A stretch of DNA of 64,000 nt, from the NCBI GenBank assembly GCA_024742765.1, contig JANSXT010000013.1:1-64000 (forward strand), read 5' to 3'. A program made the position numbers and the translations under genes. Of the stretch, positions 48,185 to 56,965 are shown piece after piece. Each line of letters opens with the position of its first letter. The first letter of the stretch is position 1. Under the pieces are notes generated by a model, which saw only the letters and a program-made list of their open reading frames with translations, was not told where the DNA came from and ran no database searches. Source of the stretch: Phyllobacteriaceae bacterium (GTDB taxonomy: Bacteria > Pseudomonadota > Alphaproteobacteria > Rhizobiales > Rhizobiaceae).

Positions 48185-49691
48185 TTGAAGCTGCCTTCAA
48201 ACTGATTGATGGAAATTCTTGCACAACGAAGTCCGGGACATGATCGACGTCTTCCGGATAGACCGGGCGGCGGCGCCTGTAGGGAAACTGCCCTGGGCGG
48301 TAGTTTGTTATCCCTTGCGTGTCGGCCACAACGCAGGGCCCCACATCGCTGAAAGACATCCGAAAATGGAACCCGGATTTGACGATGATGACATCGAAGT
48401 CCTCAAAGCGGAGGCCGAGGTGCAGGAACGCGTTGACGTCCTGGGAAAACGCCGGACGGGTGGTCACAACAACCGTGATGCGGTCTGACCTGAGAACGGC
48501 AACCGGCCCCATTTCGGCCTGCTCGCCCGCCAGGAGCGGGCCTTTCTGAACGAAGCGGCCATCGCCGAGCGCATCCACCTGCCACACTCTGACGAGCGGC
48601 TTCGCCGTCCTGGAATAGCCCGCTCCGAGGCCCAGTTCGATCGTCTGGCCGACGCCCATCCGTGTCGCCGATCGGACGGCCTCCGGATCGGTGATCATGG
48701 CCAGGATTCGGTGCGCCGGCGCCAGTCTGGACGCTTCACTGATGACGCCGGGATCATCGCCCGGCGCGCCCGCCAGGACCCGGTCCCCCTGATCGCCGAT
48801 AATCAATGGCCGGCCCTCTGCCGTGCTGGCCTTGTGCGCGCGCAAGGCTTCGGCAACGGAAGGGCGGTCGGACGCGAACTCGTCACGGCGAGCCCAGAAA
48901 TCTCTTGCGACCTCCAGTACCGCGGCCGGGGCGGCATCGTCCTTTCCGTCCGCGATCACCGTGACGCACTGACCGGCTCCCGGCGCATCGAGATAGGCCG
49001 TCGTGTTGTAGATGGAGACGTCCAGAAAGCCGTGCTTGTCAGCAAGGGCCGAACGCAGCCCGTGCAGATCCTTCAACGGTCCGGTCGCAGTTTCCATTTT
49101 GGCCCCGATCACAAGCGGCACCCAGACCGCTGTCGTCACCGGGGCAACCTCGCCACGCAGCATGGCCATGAGCAGTCGGGCGGCCGTCGCGCCGGCGATA
49201 TCATAGTCGATGTGCGGGTTTTCCTTGCACGCGATGCAGATATCGGCGTTCTCCAGCATGCGCGGTGTCAGATGCGCGTGCAGGTCAAGCGCAATGGCGA
49301 TGGGTACATCGGGACCGAGAAGCTGACGAAGAGAATTTAGAAGAGCCCCTTCCGGATCGGTGTCGGACTCGGTCAGCATGGCACCATGAAAGCCGAGGAA
49401 GACGCCATCGGGTTTCAACCGCTCCGCTCGATCCGCGATCTCCTTAACGAATTGCACGAACACGGCGTCACGAACGGGACCGCCGGGCGGGGCGACGGCG
49501 GAGAAGCCTCCCACAACTTCTGCCCGCAAGGCGTCAAGCTCCTTGACCGCGCCGCCCAATACGGAGCCTGAGCCGCGTGCCTTGTCGAGCAAGGCCGCGC
49601 CTTCGACAACGGAAAAGGCGTCGAGATCAACCCTCAGTGAACTGAAACTGTGCCCTTCATGGAAAAGCTCGGAAACGAATATGCGGGTCAT
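48171..49691 (-). CDS. M81-family metallopeptidase (MlrC-like)
   Basis: 506 residues from the ATG at 49691. MlrC pattern: FVSELFHEGHSFSSLRVDLD (metal ligands E and H), GFHGAMLTESDTDPEGALL, LDLHAHLTPRML (further metal ligands), CKENPHIDYD, and a C-terminal domain with VVADTQGITNYRPGQFPYRR. The founding member MlrC opens small linear microcystin peptides. Many members occur in operons for amino-acid-like compounds. It overlaps the SDR stop by 4 bases. Confidence 0.88.
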   Translation of the reverse strand: MTRIFVSELFHEGHSFSSLRVDLDAFSVVEGAALLDKARGSGSVLGGAVKELDALRAEVVGGFSAVAPPGGPVRDAVFVQFVKEIADRAERLKPDGVFLGFHGAMLTESDTDPEGALLNSLRQLLGPDVPIAIALDLHAHLTPRMLENADICIACKENPHIDYDIAGATAARLLMAMLRGEVAPVTTAVWVPLVIGAKMETATGPLKDLHGLRSALADKHGFLDVSIYNTTAYLDAPGAGQCVTVIADGKDDAAPAAVLEVARDFWARRDEFASDRPSVAEALRAHKASTAEGRPLIIGDQGDRVLAGAPGDDPGVISEASRLAPAHRILAMITDPEAVRSATRMGVGQTIELGLGAGYSRTAKPLVRVWQVDALGDGRFVQKGPLLAGEQAEMGPVAVLRSDRITVVVTTRPAFSQDVNAFLHLGLRFEDFDVIIVKSGFHFRMSFSDVGPCVVADTQGITNYRPGQFPYRRRRPVYPEDVDHVPDFVVQEFPSISLKAASNASC

Positions 49692-50458
49692 GGTCCCACA
49701 TACTCCGCGCCGGTCGCATCGATTATCGCGCCGTTGATGAAGCGGGACTCGGCGCGACACAGGAACTCGACGATGCCCGCAAGATCATCGGGCTGGGCGA
49801 CATAACCCGCAGGGATGTTGCGGACGGCGGCCTTGTTTTGATCCGACAGGGCCCCGCCGGTCATTTCGGTCGCCACGTTGCCGGGCGATACGACATTGGC
49901 GGTGATGCCGAACTCGGCATATTCAACCGCGATGGATCGAGCCAATCCGGACAAGGCAGCCTTCGAGGCCACATAGGATGCACCGGCAAACCGTGGCGTA
50001 AAGCGCGCCGCCGAAGAGCCGATCAGGACAATCCGGCCAAAGCCTTGTGAGATCATGCCGGGAAGGACCGCCTGGCAACAGCGAAACGCGCCCGTCAGAT
50101 TGACGGAAAACACATCGTCCCACTCGCTCTGCCCGATTTCATGGAGGGGAACGCGGCGGCCGTTTTTCTTCGGCGAGATGCCGGTGGCGTAGACAAGGCA
50201 CGAGACCGGTCCCAGTCGCCGCCTGGTCTCGCGGACGAAACCTGCCAGCTCAGCCGGATCGCGGACGTCCACTTGTCCACCGAGGGCGCCCGCAGCCGGC
50301 CCCAGAAGCTGTTGCGTTTCTTCAAGATGCGCCCAACTGCGCCCGAAATAGGACACGTCATAGCCTTGCTTGCGGCACCGCAGAACCACGCTCCTGCCGA
50401 TCCCCGAAGTGCCCCCCGCCACCATGACGGTCTTATTGTTCTGGCCGATGTCCGGCAT
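49688..50458 (-). CDS. Short-chain dehydrogenase/reductase
   Basis: 256 residues. Classical SDR: cofactor motif AGGTSGIGRSVV, catalytic Ser in VLIGSSAARFT, YVASK (Tyr and Lys), N in FSVNLTGAF, and SPGNVATEMTGG. The SYFGRS motif after strand 2 (Arg at the end) suggests NADP preference. The C-terminus INGAIIDATGAEYVGP is typical. Its start is only 15 bases past an intrinsic terminator, so its level is probably lower than that of the transporter. Confidence 0.88.
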   Translation of the reverse strand: MPDIGQNNKTVMVAGGTSGIGRSVVLRCRKQGYDVSYFGRSWAHLEETQQLLGPAAGALGGQVDVRDPAELAGFVRETRRRLGPVSCLVYATGISPKKNGRRVPLHEIGQSEWDDVFSVNLTGAFRCCQAVLPGMISQGFGRIVLIGSSAARFTPRFAGASYVASKAALSGLARSIAVEYAEFGITANVVSPGNVATEMTGGALSDQNKAAVRNIPAGYVAQPDDLAGIVEFLCRAESRFINGAIIDATGAEYVGP

Positions 50459-50472
50459 GTTTGGCCCGATCG

Positions 50473-50509
50473 AAAAAAGGCGGTCTGACCGACGATGATA
50501 TCAGACCGC
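50473..50509 (-). terminator. Intrinsic terminator between tctC and the SDR gene
   Basis: On the minus strand GCGGTCTGA (from 50509) pairs with TCAGACCGC (ending 50480) around a 12-base loop and is followed by CTTTTTT. A perfect 9-bp stem plus T-run is a canonical Rho-independent terminator, here inside the operon, where it could act as a partial stop or attenuator. Confidence 0.75.
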
Positions 50510-50521
50510 AGTTCAGGGAGG

Positions 50522-51475
50522 TTATTTCAGTCCGATGATCTCAAGATCGCTGTCCATGCTCGCATAGCCCTCTTCGAGCAAAGTCCGGTATTCAGCGCTT
50601 GAGAAATAGGCCGGCTCCATGCCGAGACCGCTCATTGTCTTTTGAACTTCCGGATCGTTCAACGCTTGGGCAAACGCGTCCTCCAGAACCTTGAGTCTGT
50701 CCTCAGGAACGCCGGCCGGCGCGGCGAGCCCCGCATAGCTCTCAACAAAGAGATCAACGCCGGCATCTTTGATTGTCGGGACATCCGGCATCTCGAACCA
50801 CGGCACTGAGCTGACGGACGCCAGCAGACGCAGATTGTCCGATTTGACCTGCGGGACGACGTTGGTCGGCCCTTCAAGATTGAAGTCGACGACGCCGGCG
50901 ATCGTCGCCGTAACCGATTCCTGGCCGGACTTATAGTTGACGGCTTTGAAGTCCGCGCCCAGCTCCTGCTGCAGCTTCGCCATGAAGATTTTCGTCAAGG
51001 TGTCGGTCGCCGCATAGGTGATTTCCTGACCTGATCTGGCTGCATCCAGGAAATCCTCGATCGTTTGGTAAGGAGAGTCCTTGCCGACCGAAATGCCCGA
51101 CCTGTAGCGCGCATGGCCGAGAATGAAGTCGAAGCTGTCCAGCGAGTAGGCGACCGGCGTGAGATGCGGCGAAACGGCCATCGGAGAAAAACTTGCAATG
51201 CCGATCGTATATCCGTCCGCTTCTGCGGCGGCGATATTGGTCGGCCCGACAGTGCCACTGCCACCTGTTTTGTTCACCACACGGATCGGCTGTCCGAGGA
51301 ATTCCTCGGCGCCCTTGGCGAGGACGCGAGCCGACAGATCAGTTCCTCCGCCCGCGCCATAATTGACGATGAGGGTTATCTCCTTGTCGGGAAAACCTTC
51401 GGCGTGGCCGACCGCGGGCAGGCTCGCAGCCATAACCGACGCAGCGAGCACCTTGAGCGCAACGCGTCTTTTCAT
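50522..51475 (-). CDS. tctC: TTT transporter periplasmic binding protein (system A)
   Basis: 317 residues, start preceded by GGAGG. Signal peptide is about residues 1-26 (ending VGHA before EGFP). Tripartite tricarboxylate (Bug/TctC) family: FPDKEITLIVNYGAGGGTD, VVNKTGGSGTVGPTNIAAAE, and EMPDVPTIKDAGVDL. These proteins deliver organic acids or amides to a TctA/TctB membrane unit. The two membrane genes lie just upstream in the operon. A palindrome GTATATGATATAC sits 21 bp upstream of its ATG. Confidence 0.9.
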   Translation of the reverse strand: MKRRVALKVLAASVMAASLPAVGHAEGFPDKEITLIVNYGAGGGTDLSARVLAKGAEEFLGQPIRVVNKTGGSGTVGPTNIAAAEADGYTIGIASFSPMAVSPHLTPVAYSLDSFDFILGHARYRSGISVGKDSPYQTIEDFLDAARSGQEITYAATDTLTKIFMAKLQQELGADFKAVNYKSGQESVTATIAGVVDFNLEGPTNVVPQVKSDNLRLLASVSSVPWFEMPDVPTIKDAGVDLFVESYAGLAAPAGVPEDRLKVLEDAFAQALNDPEVQKTMSGLGMEPAYFSSAEYRTLLEEGYASMDSDLEIIGLK

Positions 51476-51495
51476 GTTCGATCCTCCAGTTTATA

Positions 51496-51508
51496 GTATA
51501 TGATATAC
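51496..51508. promoter_or_regulatory. Candidate GntR operator A (upstream of tctC)
   Basis: GTATATGATATAC is a perfect palindrome apart from its central base. Its core TATATGATATA recurs at 55242-55253 and, with one change, at 56007-56019, linking the operon to the local GntR/FCD regulator. Confidence 0.55.
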
Positions 51509-51546
51509 GATTTTATCATGCGTGAATCAGTGTCATTCGTCAAGCT

Positions 51547-52005
51547 TCAGTCCAGAATGGTGGGCAGTCGAACCTGAAAAGCGGCTTCCAGGGCGACATA
51601 GACGACGACCGGTGTGACGACCGAGAGCACAAGGGCAGCCCATCCGCGCTCGTTCATCATCCAAGTGAAGCACAATATGTAGAACACGGCCCCCAACAGA
51701 TAGCCGGCGACGTTCAAAACGAGGAAGCCAACGAGAACCACGCCGATGATGGCCAGCGATCGAAAAACGGCGGATCCTCCGATCTCAACGGGTTCGCCGA
51801 CATTTCTGGTCCATTGATCGGCCAGGTAGAGCAGCGAAAGCGCCAGCCACGCATAGGCCAGCGTATCGGGATAGACGCGCGGGCCGATCTCCTCCAGTCC
51901 GCTTGTCGGGATCTGGTCGTCAAAAACGAAGAGCAGCAAGATGCAGGGCATCGCTGCTGAGATAAGCGCGATACAGCTTTCAAATGCGCGTCGTGAGAGC
52001 TTCAC
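51547..52005 (-). CDS. tctB: TTT transporter small membrane protein (system A)
   Basis: 152 residues from a GTG at 52005 (GGAGACAGG upstream). Four membrane helices: about 9-28, 45-62, 75-105 and 120-140 in the pattern typical of TctB (DUF1468). An in-frame ATG farther upstream would overlap the tctA end by about 58 bases and is less likely. Works with TctA and TctC in sodium- or proton-driven uptake. Confidence 0.82.
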   Translation of the reverse strand: MKLSRRAFESCIALISAAMPCILLLFVFDDQIPTSGLEEIGPRVYPDTLAYAWLALSLLYLADQWTRNVGEPVEIGGSAVFRSLAIIGVVLVGFLVLNVAGYLLGAVFYILCFTWMMNERGWAALVLSVVTPVVVYVALEAAFQVRLPTILD

Positions 52006-52019
52006 CGACCTGTCTCCAT

Positions 52020-53525
52020 TCACTGCTTGCCGCCCGACGCCTGTCTTCGCATCTTCCTGCGTTGGTAAAAGACCCATCCCGCTGACAGGATCGCCGCAAT
52101 CCAGAAGGCGTTGCCAAGGGTGCTCGACAGGAAAATGTCATACTGACCGCTGGACAGTTCGAGCGATCGGCGGAAATTGTCTTCCAGAAGAGGTCCCAGA
52201 ATGAAGCCGATGAGAAAAGTCGTGCGCGGGATGTCGGCCTTGACCATCAGGTAGCCGACCACGCCGAAGAAGAACGTGATCCCGACATCGAAGAGGCTCT
52301 GCTGAAAGGCGTAGGTTCCCACGATCGCCAGCACGAAGACCACCGGGAACAGGAGGCCCGTTCGCACGCCCGCCAGTCGAACGAACACGCGAATTGCCAA
52401 CAATCCCGCAACGAGCAGAACGGCATTGGCCACCAACAGACCGACATAAAGCCCGTAGACGACATCGGGCGATTCCTGAAAGATCAGCGGGCCGGGCGTC
52501 AGGCCCTGGATCAGGAACGCCCCGATCAGGATCGCTGCTTCGATGTCGCCGGGGATTCCAAGTCCGAGCAGCGGGATCAGGTTGGCGCCGCTGACGGCGT
52601 TGTTGCCGGACTCGGCGCCGGCGATCGCTTCGACCGAACCCTTTCCGAACTTTTCGGGCTTTCGCGCAATGCGCCAAGCCGTGTCATAGCCGAGAAACGC
52701 GCCGAGCGTCGGCCCCAGCCCGGGGACAACGCCGATGATCGTACCCAGGATCGATCCGGCCGCGATCGGCCGTGCCATCAGGCGCGCGTCCTCGCGCGTG
52801 ATGCGCGAATCATCGCGGTGGCGCGGTGGTGGGATGTGTGCCCGCGACGCCTCCCTGCGCTGCTCGATCTGGCGCAGAAGCTCGGCGACGGTCATGATGC
52901 CGATGAGGACGGCGATCAGCGACACGCCGCCGTAAAGATGGATTTCGCCAAAAGCCAGCCGCGGAATTCCCGTCGACGGATCCAGCCCGACCATGGCCAA
53001 GCTCAGTCCCGCAACCGCAGCAATGAGCCCCTTGATCAAGGACGTTCCCGCTGCCGAGCCGACGACGGTGAGCGCGAACACGGTGAGGGCCGTATATTCC
53101 ACGGGCCCGAACTGCAGCGCCACGCGTGCCAACTGAACCGCGCTGATGATGAGGATGATATCGCTGAACGTGTCTCCAATGACCGAGGCGATCAACGAGA
53201 CCTTCAACGCCTTGAGCCCTTTTCCCTCCTTTGCGAGCGCCTGGCCGTCCTCCACGGTAGCGGCCGCCGCGGACGTTCCGGGCGCGCGCATCAATATGGC
53301 TGAAATGGATCCGCCGAAGATGCCGCCCTTGTACGCGCCGGTCATCATCAGAAGCGACGCGACGGGATCAAGGGTGAGCGTGAAGGGGATCAGCAGCGCA
53401 ATGGCCATCGTGGCCGACAGGCCGGGTATCGCGCCCAGCACGACGCCACCGAAGACCCCTGCGACGAGGAAAATGAGGTTTCCGGGGGCAAAGACGTGAT
53501 TGATCGCGAGGAGGACGGCGTCCAT
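52020..53525 (-). CDS. tctA: TTT transporter large membrane protein (system A)
   Basis: 501 residues, about 11-12 helices. TctA marks: PGLSATMAIALLIPFTL preceded by GVVLGAI, YKGGIFGGSISAILMRAPGT, GVVPGLGPTLGAFLGYDTAW and ESGNNAVSGANLIPLLGLGI. It forms the transport path for the substrate bound by TctC. Its ATG is one base after the TPP-enzyme stop. Confidence 0.93.
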   Translation of the reverse strand: MDAVLLAINHVFAPGNLIFLVAGVFGGVVLGAIPGLSATMAIALLIPFTLTLDPVASLLMMTGAYKGGIFGGSISAILMRAPGTSAAAATVEDGQALAKEGKGLKALKVSLIASVIGDTFSDIILIISAVQLARVALQFGPVEYTALTVFALTVVGSAAGTSLIKGLIAAVAGLSLAMVGLDPSTGIPRLAFGEIHLYGGVSLIAVLIGIMTVAELLRQIEQRREASRAHIPPPRHRDDSRITREDARLMARPIAAGSILGTIIGVVPGLGPTLGAFLGYDTAWRIARKPEKFGKGSVEAIAGAESGNNAVSGANLIPLLGLGIPGDIEAAILIGAFLIQGLTPGPLIFQESPDVVYGLYVGLLVANAVLLVAGLLAIRVFVRLAGVRTGLLFPVVFVLAIVGTYAFQQSLFDVGITFFFGVVGYLMVKADIPRTTFLIGFILGPLLEDNFRRSLELSSGQYDIFLSSTLGNAFWIAAILSAGWVFYQRRKMRRQASGGKQ

Positions 53526-53526
53526 G

Positions 53527-55221
53527 CTAGGCCGCCACGCCGTCGGTCACGAGAGCATCAAGCAGGGTGACCGGCGGGAAGGCGGCCGGATCCGTGGTCA
53601 CGTCGATAAGGGTGGGCCCATCATGCTTCAGAGCCTCACGAAACTGCGATCGAAACGCCTCGATTGAACCGGCGGTGTGGCCTTTGCAGCCGACGGCCCG
53701 GGCGATCGCCGCGTGATCGATGGCGCCAATCGGGATCGCGGCGGTATGGCGGCCGAACTTCACCAGTTCGGCATCGCGTTGATATCCCAGCACGCCATTG
53801 TTCAATATCACGTTGATCACCGGAAGCCCGTAGCGTACGGCTGTTTCGAGCTCGCCCCAGACATGGGCGAAACCGCCGTCGCCGCTGAGCACGACCACGC
53901 GCTGTCGCGGACATGCGATGGCGCTGCCGATGCCCATGGGAAATCCCCAGCCGAGACCGGCCAGACCACGCGGTGTGATGAAGCGTTGGGAAGGCTCTTT
54001 GGCCAGTCCGTAAGCACACAGCCAGGCTGAGGAATAGCTGGCATCGGCGACGAAGATCGTGTCGGGCGTTGCCTGGTGCAGCATGTCTTCGACGATCTGT
54101 TCCGGCCGCACACCTTTGCCGGTTTCGCGCACGCCGCACTCCGCCAGGCTCCGGCGGTTCGGTATCAGGGCGGGCAGACGGTCCTGGCGCCCGGCCGCGC
54201 CGCTGTCTGGCCTGTCTTCAAGAACCGCTAGCAGAGACCGCAGCGTTGCCTTGGCGTCGCCGACCAGCCGGAGGCTTGGATAGTTGCGGCCGATCTCGAC
54301 ACCATCGACATCGAGGTGAATGAATCGGGCGCCCTCCGGAAAAAGGGTCCAGCTGTCCGTTCCGTTCTGATTTGTCCTTGCGCCCGCAAACAGGATCACA
54401 TCGGCCTTTTGGACATAATCGCGGACATCCCTGTTTGGCGCAGCCTTGCCCAACAGATATCCGATAACGCCGAGCGACAATGGCTCCGACTCGTCCACCA
54501 CACCTTTACCCATGAGCGTCGTGCCGACCGGAAAGGCATGCTCTGTCATCAACTGTTGCAATTCGGGTTCTGCGTGAGAGGAGCGACACCCGCCACCGGC
54601 GACGATGAGCGGAAACTCCGCATTGGCCAACATGTCGGCCGCTGCCGTCACATTCTCGTGGGCCGCAACAGGCCGGTCGGCGGGAAAACTCGCCAGCGGC
54701 TGTATCGGACGGGCCATGGATCCGGCCGCTTCGGCCATCAAGAGGCCCGCTGGGACCAGAAGAACGACCGGGCCCGGCCGCCCTGAGACGGCGTTGTTGA
54801 TTGCGATGTCGACATAGTCGCGTGCGCGCCCAGCGTCGTCGATTCGGCCGACCCATTTGGCGCAGGACGCAAACAGCGCCAAATGGTCGAGTTCCTGAAA
54901 CGCGTTCTTCTCCCGGTGCAGCAGATCGACTTCCTGCACGATGGCCAGAACGGGGGTGGATGTCTTCATGGCTTCCGCAAGGCCGGGAACCAGCAGCGTG
55001 GCTGCCGGACCGTTCTGCGCACCGATCACGGCGATGCGGCCCGACATGCGTGCATAGGCATCGCAAATCGCCGTCCCGGCATTTTCCGTGCGTACATGGA
55101 TTTGCCGGATGCCGGTCTCCTCGGCGGCCAGAAACAGCGCCGATGGAAGGCTTTGCCCCACCATCAACGCCACACCATGGTCTTCAAGACGGCTTACGAT
55201 CGCGTGCGCAACAGTGGTCAT
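53527..55221 (-). CDS. TPP-dependent enzyme of the acetolactate-synthase/decarboxylase superfamily
   Basis: 564 residues from the ATG at 55221 (GAGG 6 bases upstream). Pyr domain with the TPP-activating Glu in HVRTENAGTAICDAYARMSG, central domain about 190-330, and PP domain with GDGGFAHVWGELETAVRYGL and the closing NNGVLGYQ. No acetohydroxyacid small subunit is adjacent, and the operon context (TTT importer, SDR, aminotransferase, amidohydrolase) argues for a catabolic keto-acid decarboxylase or lyase. First gene of the operon; a palindrome (55242-55253) lies just upstream. Confidence 0.85.
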   Translation of the reverse strand: MTTVAHAIVSRLEDHGVALMVGQSLPSALFLAAEETGIRQIHVRTENAGTAICDAYARMSGRIAVIGAQNGPAATLLVPGLAEAMKTSTPVLAIVQEVDLLHREKNAFQELDHLALFASCAKWVGRIDDAGRARDYVDIAINNAVSGRPGPVVLLVPAGLLMAEAAGSMARPIQPLASFPADRPVAAHENVTAAADMLANAEFPLIVAGGGCRSSHAEPELQQLMTEHAFPVGTTLMGKGVVDESEPLSLGVIGYLLGKAAPNRDVRDYVQKADVILFAGARTNQNGTDSWTLFPEGARFIHLDVDGVEIGRNYPSLRLVGDAKATLRSLLAVLEDRPDSGAAGRQDRLPALIPNRRSLAECGVRETGKGVRPEQIVEDMLHQATPDTIFVADASYSSAWLCAYGLAKEPSQRFITPRGLAGLGWGFPMGIGSAIACPRQRVVVLSGDGGFAHVWGELETAVRYGLPVINVILNNGVLGYQRDAELVKFGRHTAAIPIGAIDHAAIARAVGCKGHTAGSIEAFRSQFREALKHDGPTLIDVTTDPAAFPPVTLLDALVTDGVAA

Positions 55222-55241
55222 GAGGTCCTCAATTTTCAAAT

Positions 55242-55253
55242 ATCATATATGAT
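55242..55253. promoter_or_regulatory. Candidate GntR operator B (upstream of the TPP-enzyme operon)
   Basis: ATCATATATGAT, a perfect 12-bp palindrome 21 bp upstream of the operon's first start. Its reverse strand extends as TATATGATAT, matching operator A. Confidence 0.6.
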
Positions 55254-55322
55254 TTTTTGAGGCACGCAACCGGGCATTTATCTGTTTACGGGATGCAGCT
55301 TAAGTGGCGCTGCGCCGCCCAA

Positions 55323-56048
55323 TCACTTTCGCAGATGCGCGAGAATGATCTCCGTCCCTTCTTCAATATCTCTTTGTATCGCCTGCCGCGCGGCCACCGC
55401 ATCCTGAGTGTCGAGGGCGCGCAGAAGCGCTTCATGAGGATGGTTGGGCAAAGGCGTGCGGTAGGAATATTGGTAGAGCACGTTCAGGAGCGGCCCGGAA
55501 CGTAGCCACAGTGTTTCCAGGACCGATGTAGTGGACCGAAGCCCGGCGATCTTCGGCAATGCGAAGTGAAAAGCCCTGTTGAAACGCAGGACATCATCGA
55601 ACTTGCCCTTTGATCGCGCCGCTTCCAGATCGCGATTGATCTTGTGGATCTCCTTGAGCTGCGATGCGCTTCGGCGCTCGGCCGCGTCGGCCGCCGCCAT
55701 CCCTTCGAGATGCTGTCTGATGCGTGCGATTTCCGTGTAGTCCGCCGCGCTGAGTTCGACCACGGTTACGGAGTGGTTGGGGCGTAGATCCAGCGCGCCT
55801 TGCGCCAAAAGCAGGCGGATCGCCTCGCGTATGGGCGTCGGACTGATGTCGAATTCCTTGGCAAGAGACGCGATCGTTATCTTCTCGCCTGGCTGATACC
55901 TTCCAGCAATAATGTCGCCTCTGAGGGATTGGTAGGCTCTGTCAGCCAGCGAGAGATCTTCCAGTTTCTTCAATGGGTCAGCCGTCGCATTGGTTTCGCA
56001 TTCGCCTATACGATATACGAAATGCCCTGCAGCATGCCAGACCCTCAT
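55323..56048 (-). CDS. GntR-family (FCD/FadR subfamily) regulator
   Basis: 241 residues. Winged helix: LADRAYQSLRGDIIAGRYQP then GEKITIASLAKEFDISPTPI and REAIRLLLAQGAL. A C-terminal all-helical FCD effector domain has RFNRAFHFALPKIAG (metal/ligand Asp-His region). It is encoded immediately upstream of the TPP-enzyme operon on the same strand and probably controls it. The start at 56048 has AAAGG upstream; if right, a GntR-like palindrome (56007-56019) lies within its first codons. Confidence 0.87.
   Translation of the reverse strand: MRVWHAAGHFVYRIGECETNATADPLKKLEDLSLADRAYQSLRGDIIAGRYQPGEKITIASLAKEFDISPTPIREAIRLLLAQGALDLRPNHSVTVVELSAADYTEIARIRQHLEGMAAADAAERRSASQLKEIHKINRDLEAARSKGKFDDVLRFNRAFHFALPKIAGLRSTTSVLETLWLRSGPLLNVLYQYSYRTPLPNHPHEALLRALDTQDAVAARQAIQRDIEEGTEIILAHLRK
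56007..56019. promoter_or_regulatory. Candidate GntR operator C (at the regulator's 5' end)
   Basis: TATACGATATACG matches operator A at nearly every position. It overlaps the early codons of the regulator if the ATG at 56048 is used. A downstream start (TTG near 55973) would put it in the promoter instead. Confidence 0.4.
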
Positions 56049-56166
56049 TCGCCTTTCTGTCTATTTGAAGATGCCGAGCTTTAGGGTTTGCGGGGTCCGA
56101 CCGGCCGGCTGCCGGTTTCGTGAACACGCAGCAGACGCTTGACTGTTCGTTTGTGTACGGCGAGCC

Positions 56167-56443
56167 ATGATTCAGGTGATGCAACAGCGCGTGGCGATCG
56201 CGCGATCACTGTGCATGCAGCCGGACATCATGCTGTTTGACGAGCCGACATCGGCGCTCGACCCTGAGATGATTGGCGACGTGCTCGATGTGATGGTCTC
56301 GCTGCCGAGCGGCGGAATGGGAACGATCTTTATGACGGGTGAGATGGACATTGCCCGTAAGGTGGCCAATCGCGTTTTGTTCAACAATGCCCGCGCAGAG
56401 CGCCCGTGCAATGAAATTTCTGGACCAGATGCTCAGCCACTGA
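56167..56443 (+). pseudogene. Remnant of a polar-amino-acid ABC transporter ATPase
   Basis: The sequence begins inside the ABC signature (QQRVAIARSLCMQ) and contains Walker B (IMLFDEPTSALDPEM), but the Walker A half is missing. After VANRVLF the expected C-terminus is deleted and shifted: the typical ending is recovered in another frame as MKFLDQMLSH and TGA at 56441-56443. No transporter partner genes adjoin. A relic of the GlnQ/HisP family between two catabolic modules. Confidence 0.75.
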
Positions 56444-56485
56444 GCGGCAAGCGATAGTGATTTCAGCGACCGTGTCGCCTGCGCG

Positions 56486-56959
56486 TCAGATGAGCCGTTC
56501 GGTGCTGTGTAGGACGCCGTCCGCGTCGCCGTAGAGCCAGTCGCCCGGTTTCATGGCGGCCCCGCCAATCGTGATCGGGCAGCCGGCTTCGCCCCAGCCC
56601 TTCTTGGCGCTTTTGACCGGGCTTGTGCCAAGCGCGTAGACGAGCGTGTCCATCCGGTCGATCTCGGCGCTGTCGCGGATGGCGGCGTTGAGCACGATGC
56701 CTGCCCAGTCGTTCTTGATGGCGATTTCGGCCAGCATGTCGCCGAGCAGCGCGATGCGCGTCGAGCCGCCGCCGTCGACAGCCAGGACGCGCCCCTCGCC
56801 GGGCGTTTCGAGCTGGGCGCGGACGACCGCATTGTCCTCGAAGCATTTGACGGTCTGGACGGGGGCGGCAAAGGACCGCCCTTGGCCAAACCGGCGAAAG
56901 GGCAGGTGGACGAGTGTCAGTTTCGATGCACGGTCGTCGATCAGATCGGCGGTTTTCAT
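56486..56959 (-). CDS. RraA-like family protein
   Basis: 157 residues, the length of RraA. Core pattern: LETPGEGRVLAVDGGGSTRI then ALLGDMLAEIAIKNDWAGIV and LNAAIRDSAEI. RraA itself inhibits RNase E; many relatives are divalent-metal aldolases or oxaloacetate decarboxylases (HMG/CHA aldolase family). In this operon an aldolase or keto-acid decarboxylase role is more likely than RNase control. It starts 6 bases after the OtnC-like gene. Confidence 0.85.
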   Translation of the reverse strand: MKTADLIDDRASKLTLVHLPFRRFGQGRSFAAPVQTVKCFEDNAVVRAQLETPGEGRVLAVDGGGSTRIALLGDMLAEIAIKNDWAGIVLNAAIRDSAEIDRMDTLVYALGTSPVKSAKKGWGEAGCPITIGGAAMKPGDWLYGDADGVLHSTERLI

Positions 56960-56965
56960 CGGGCC

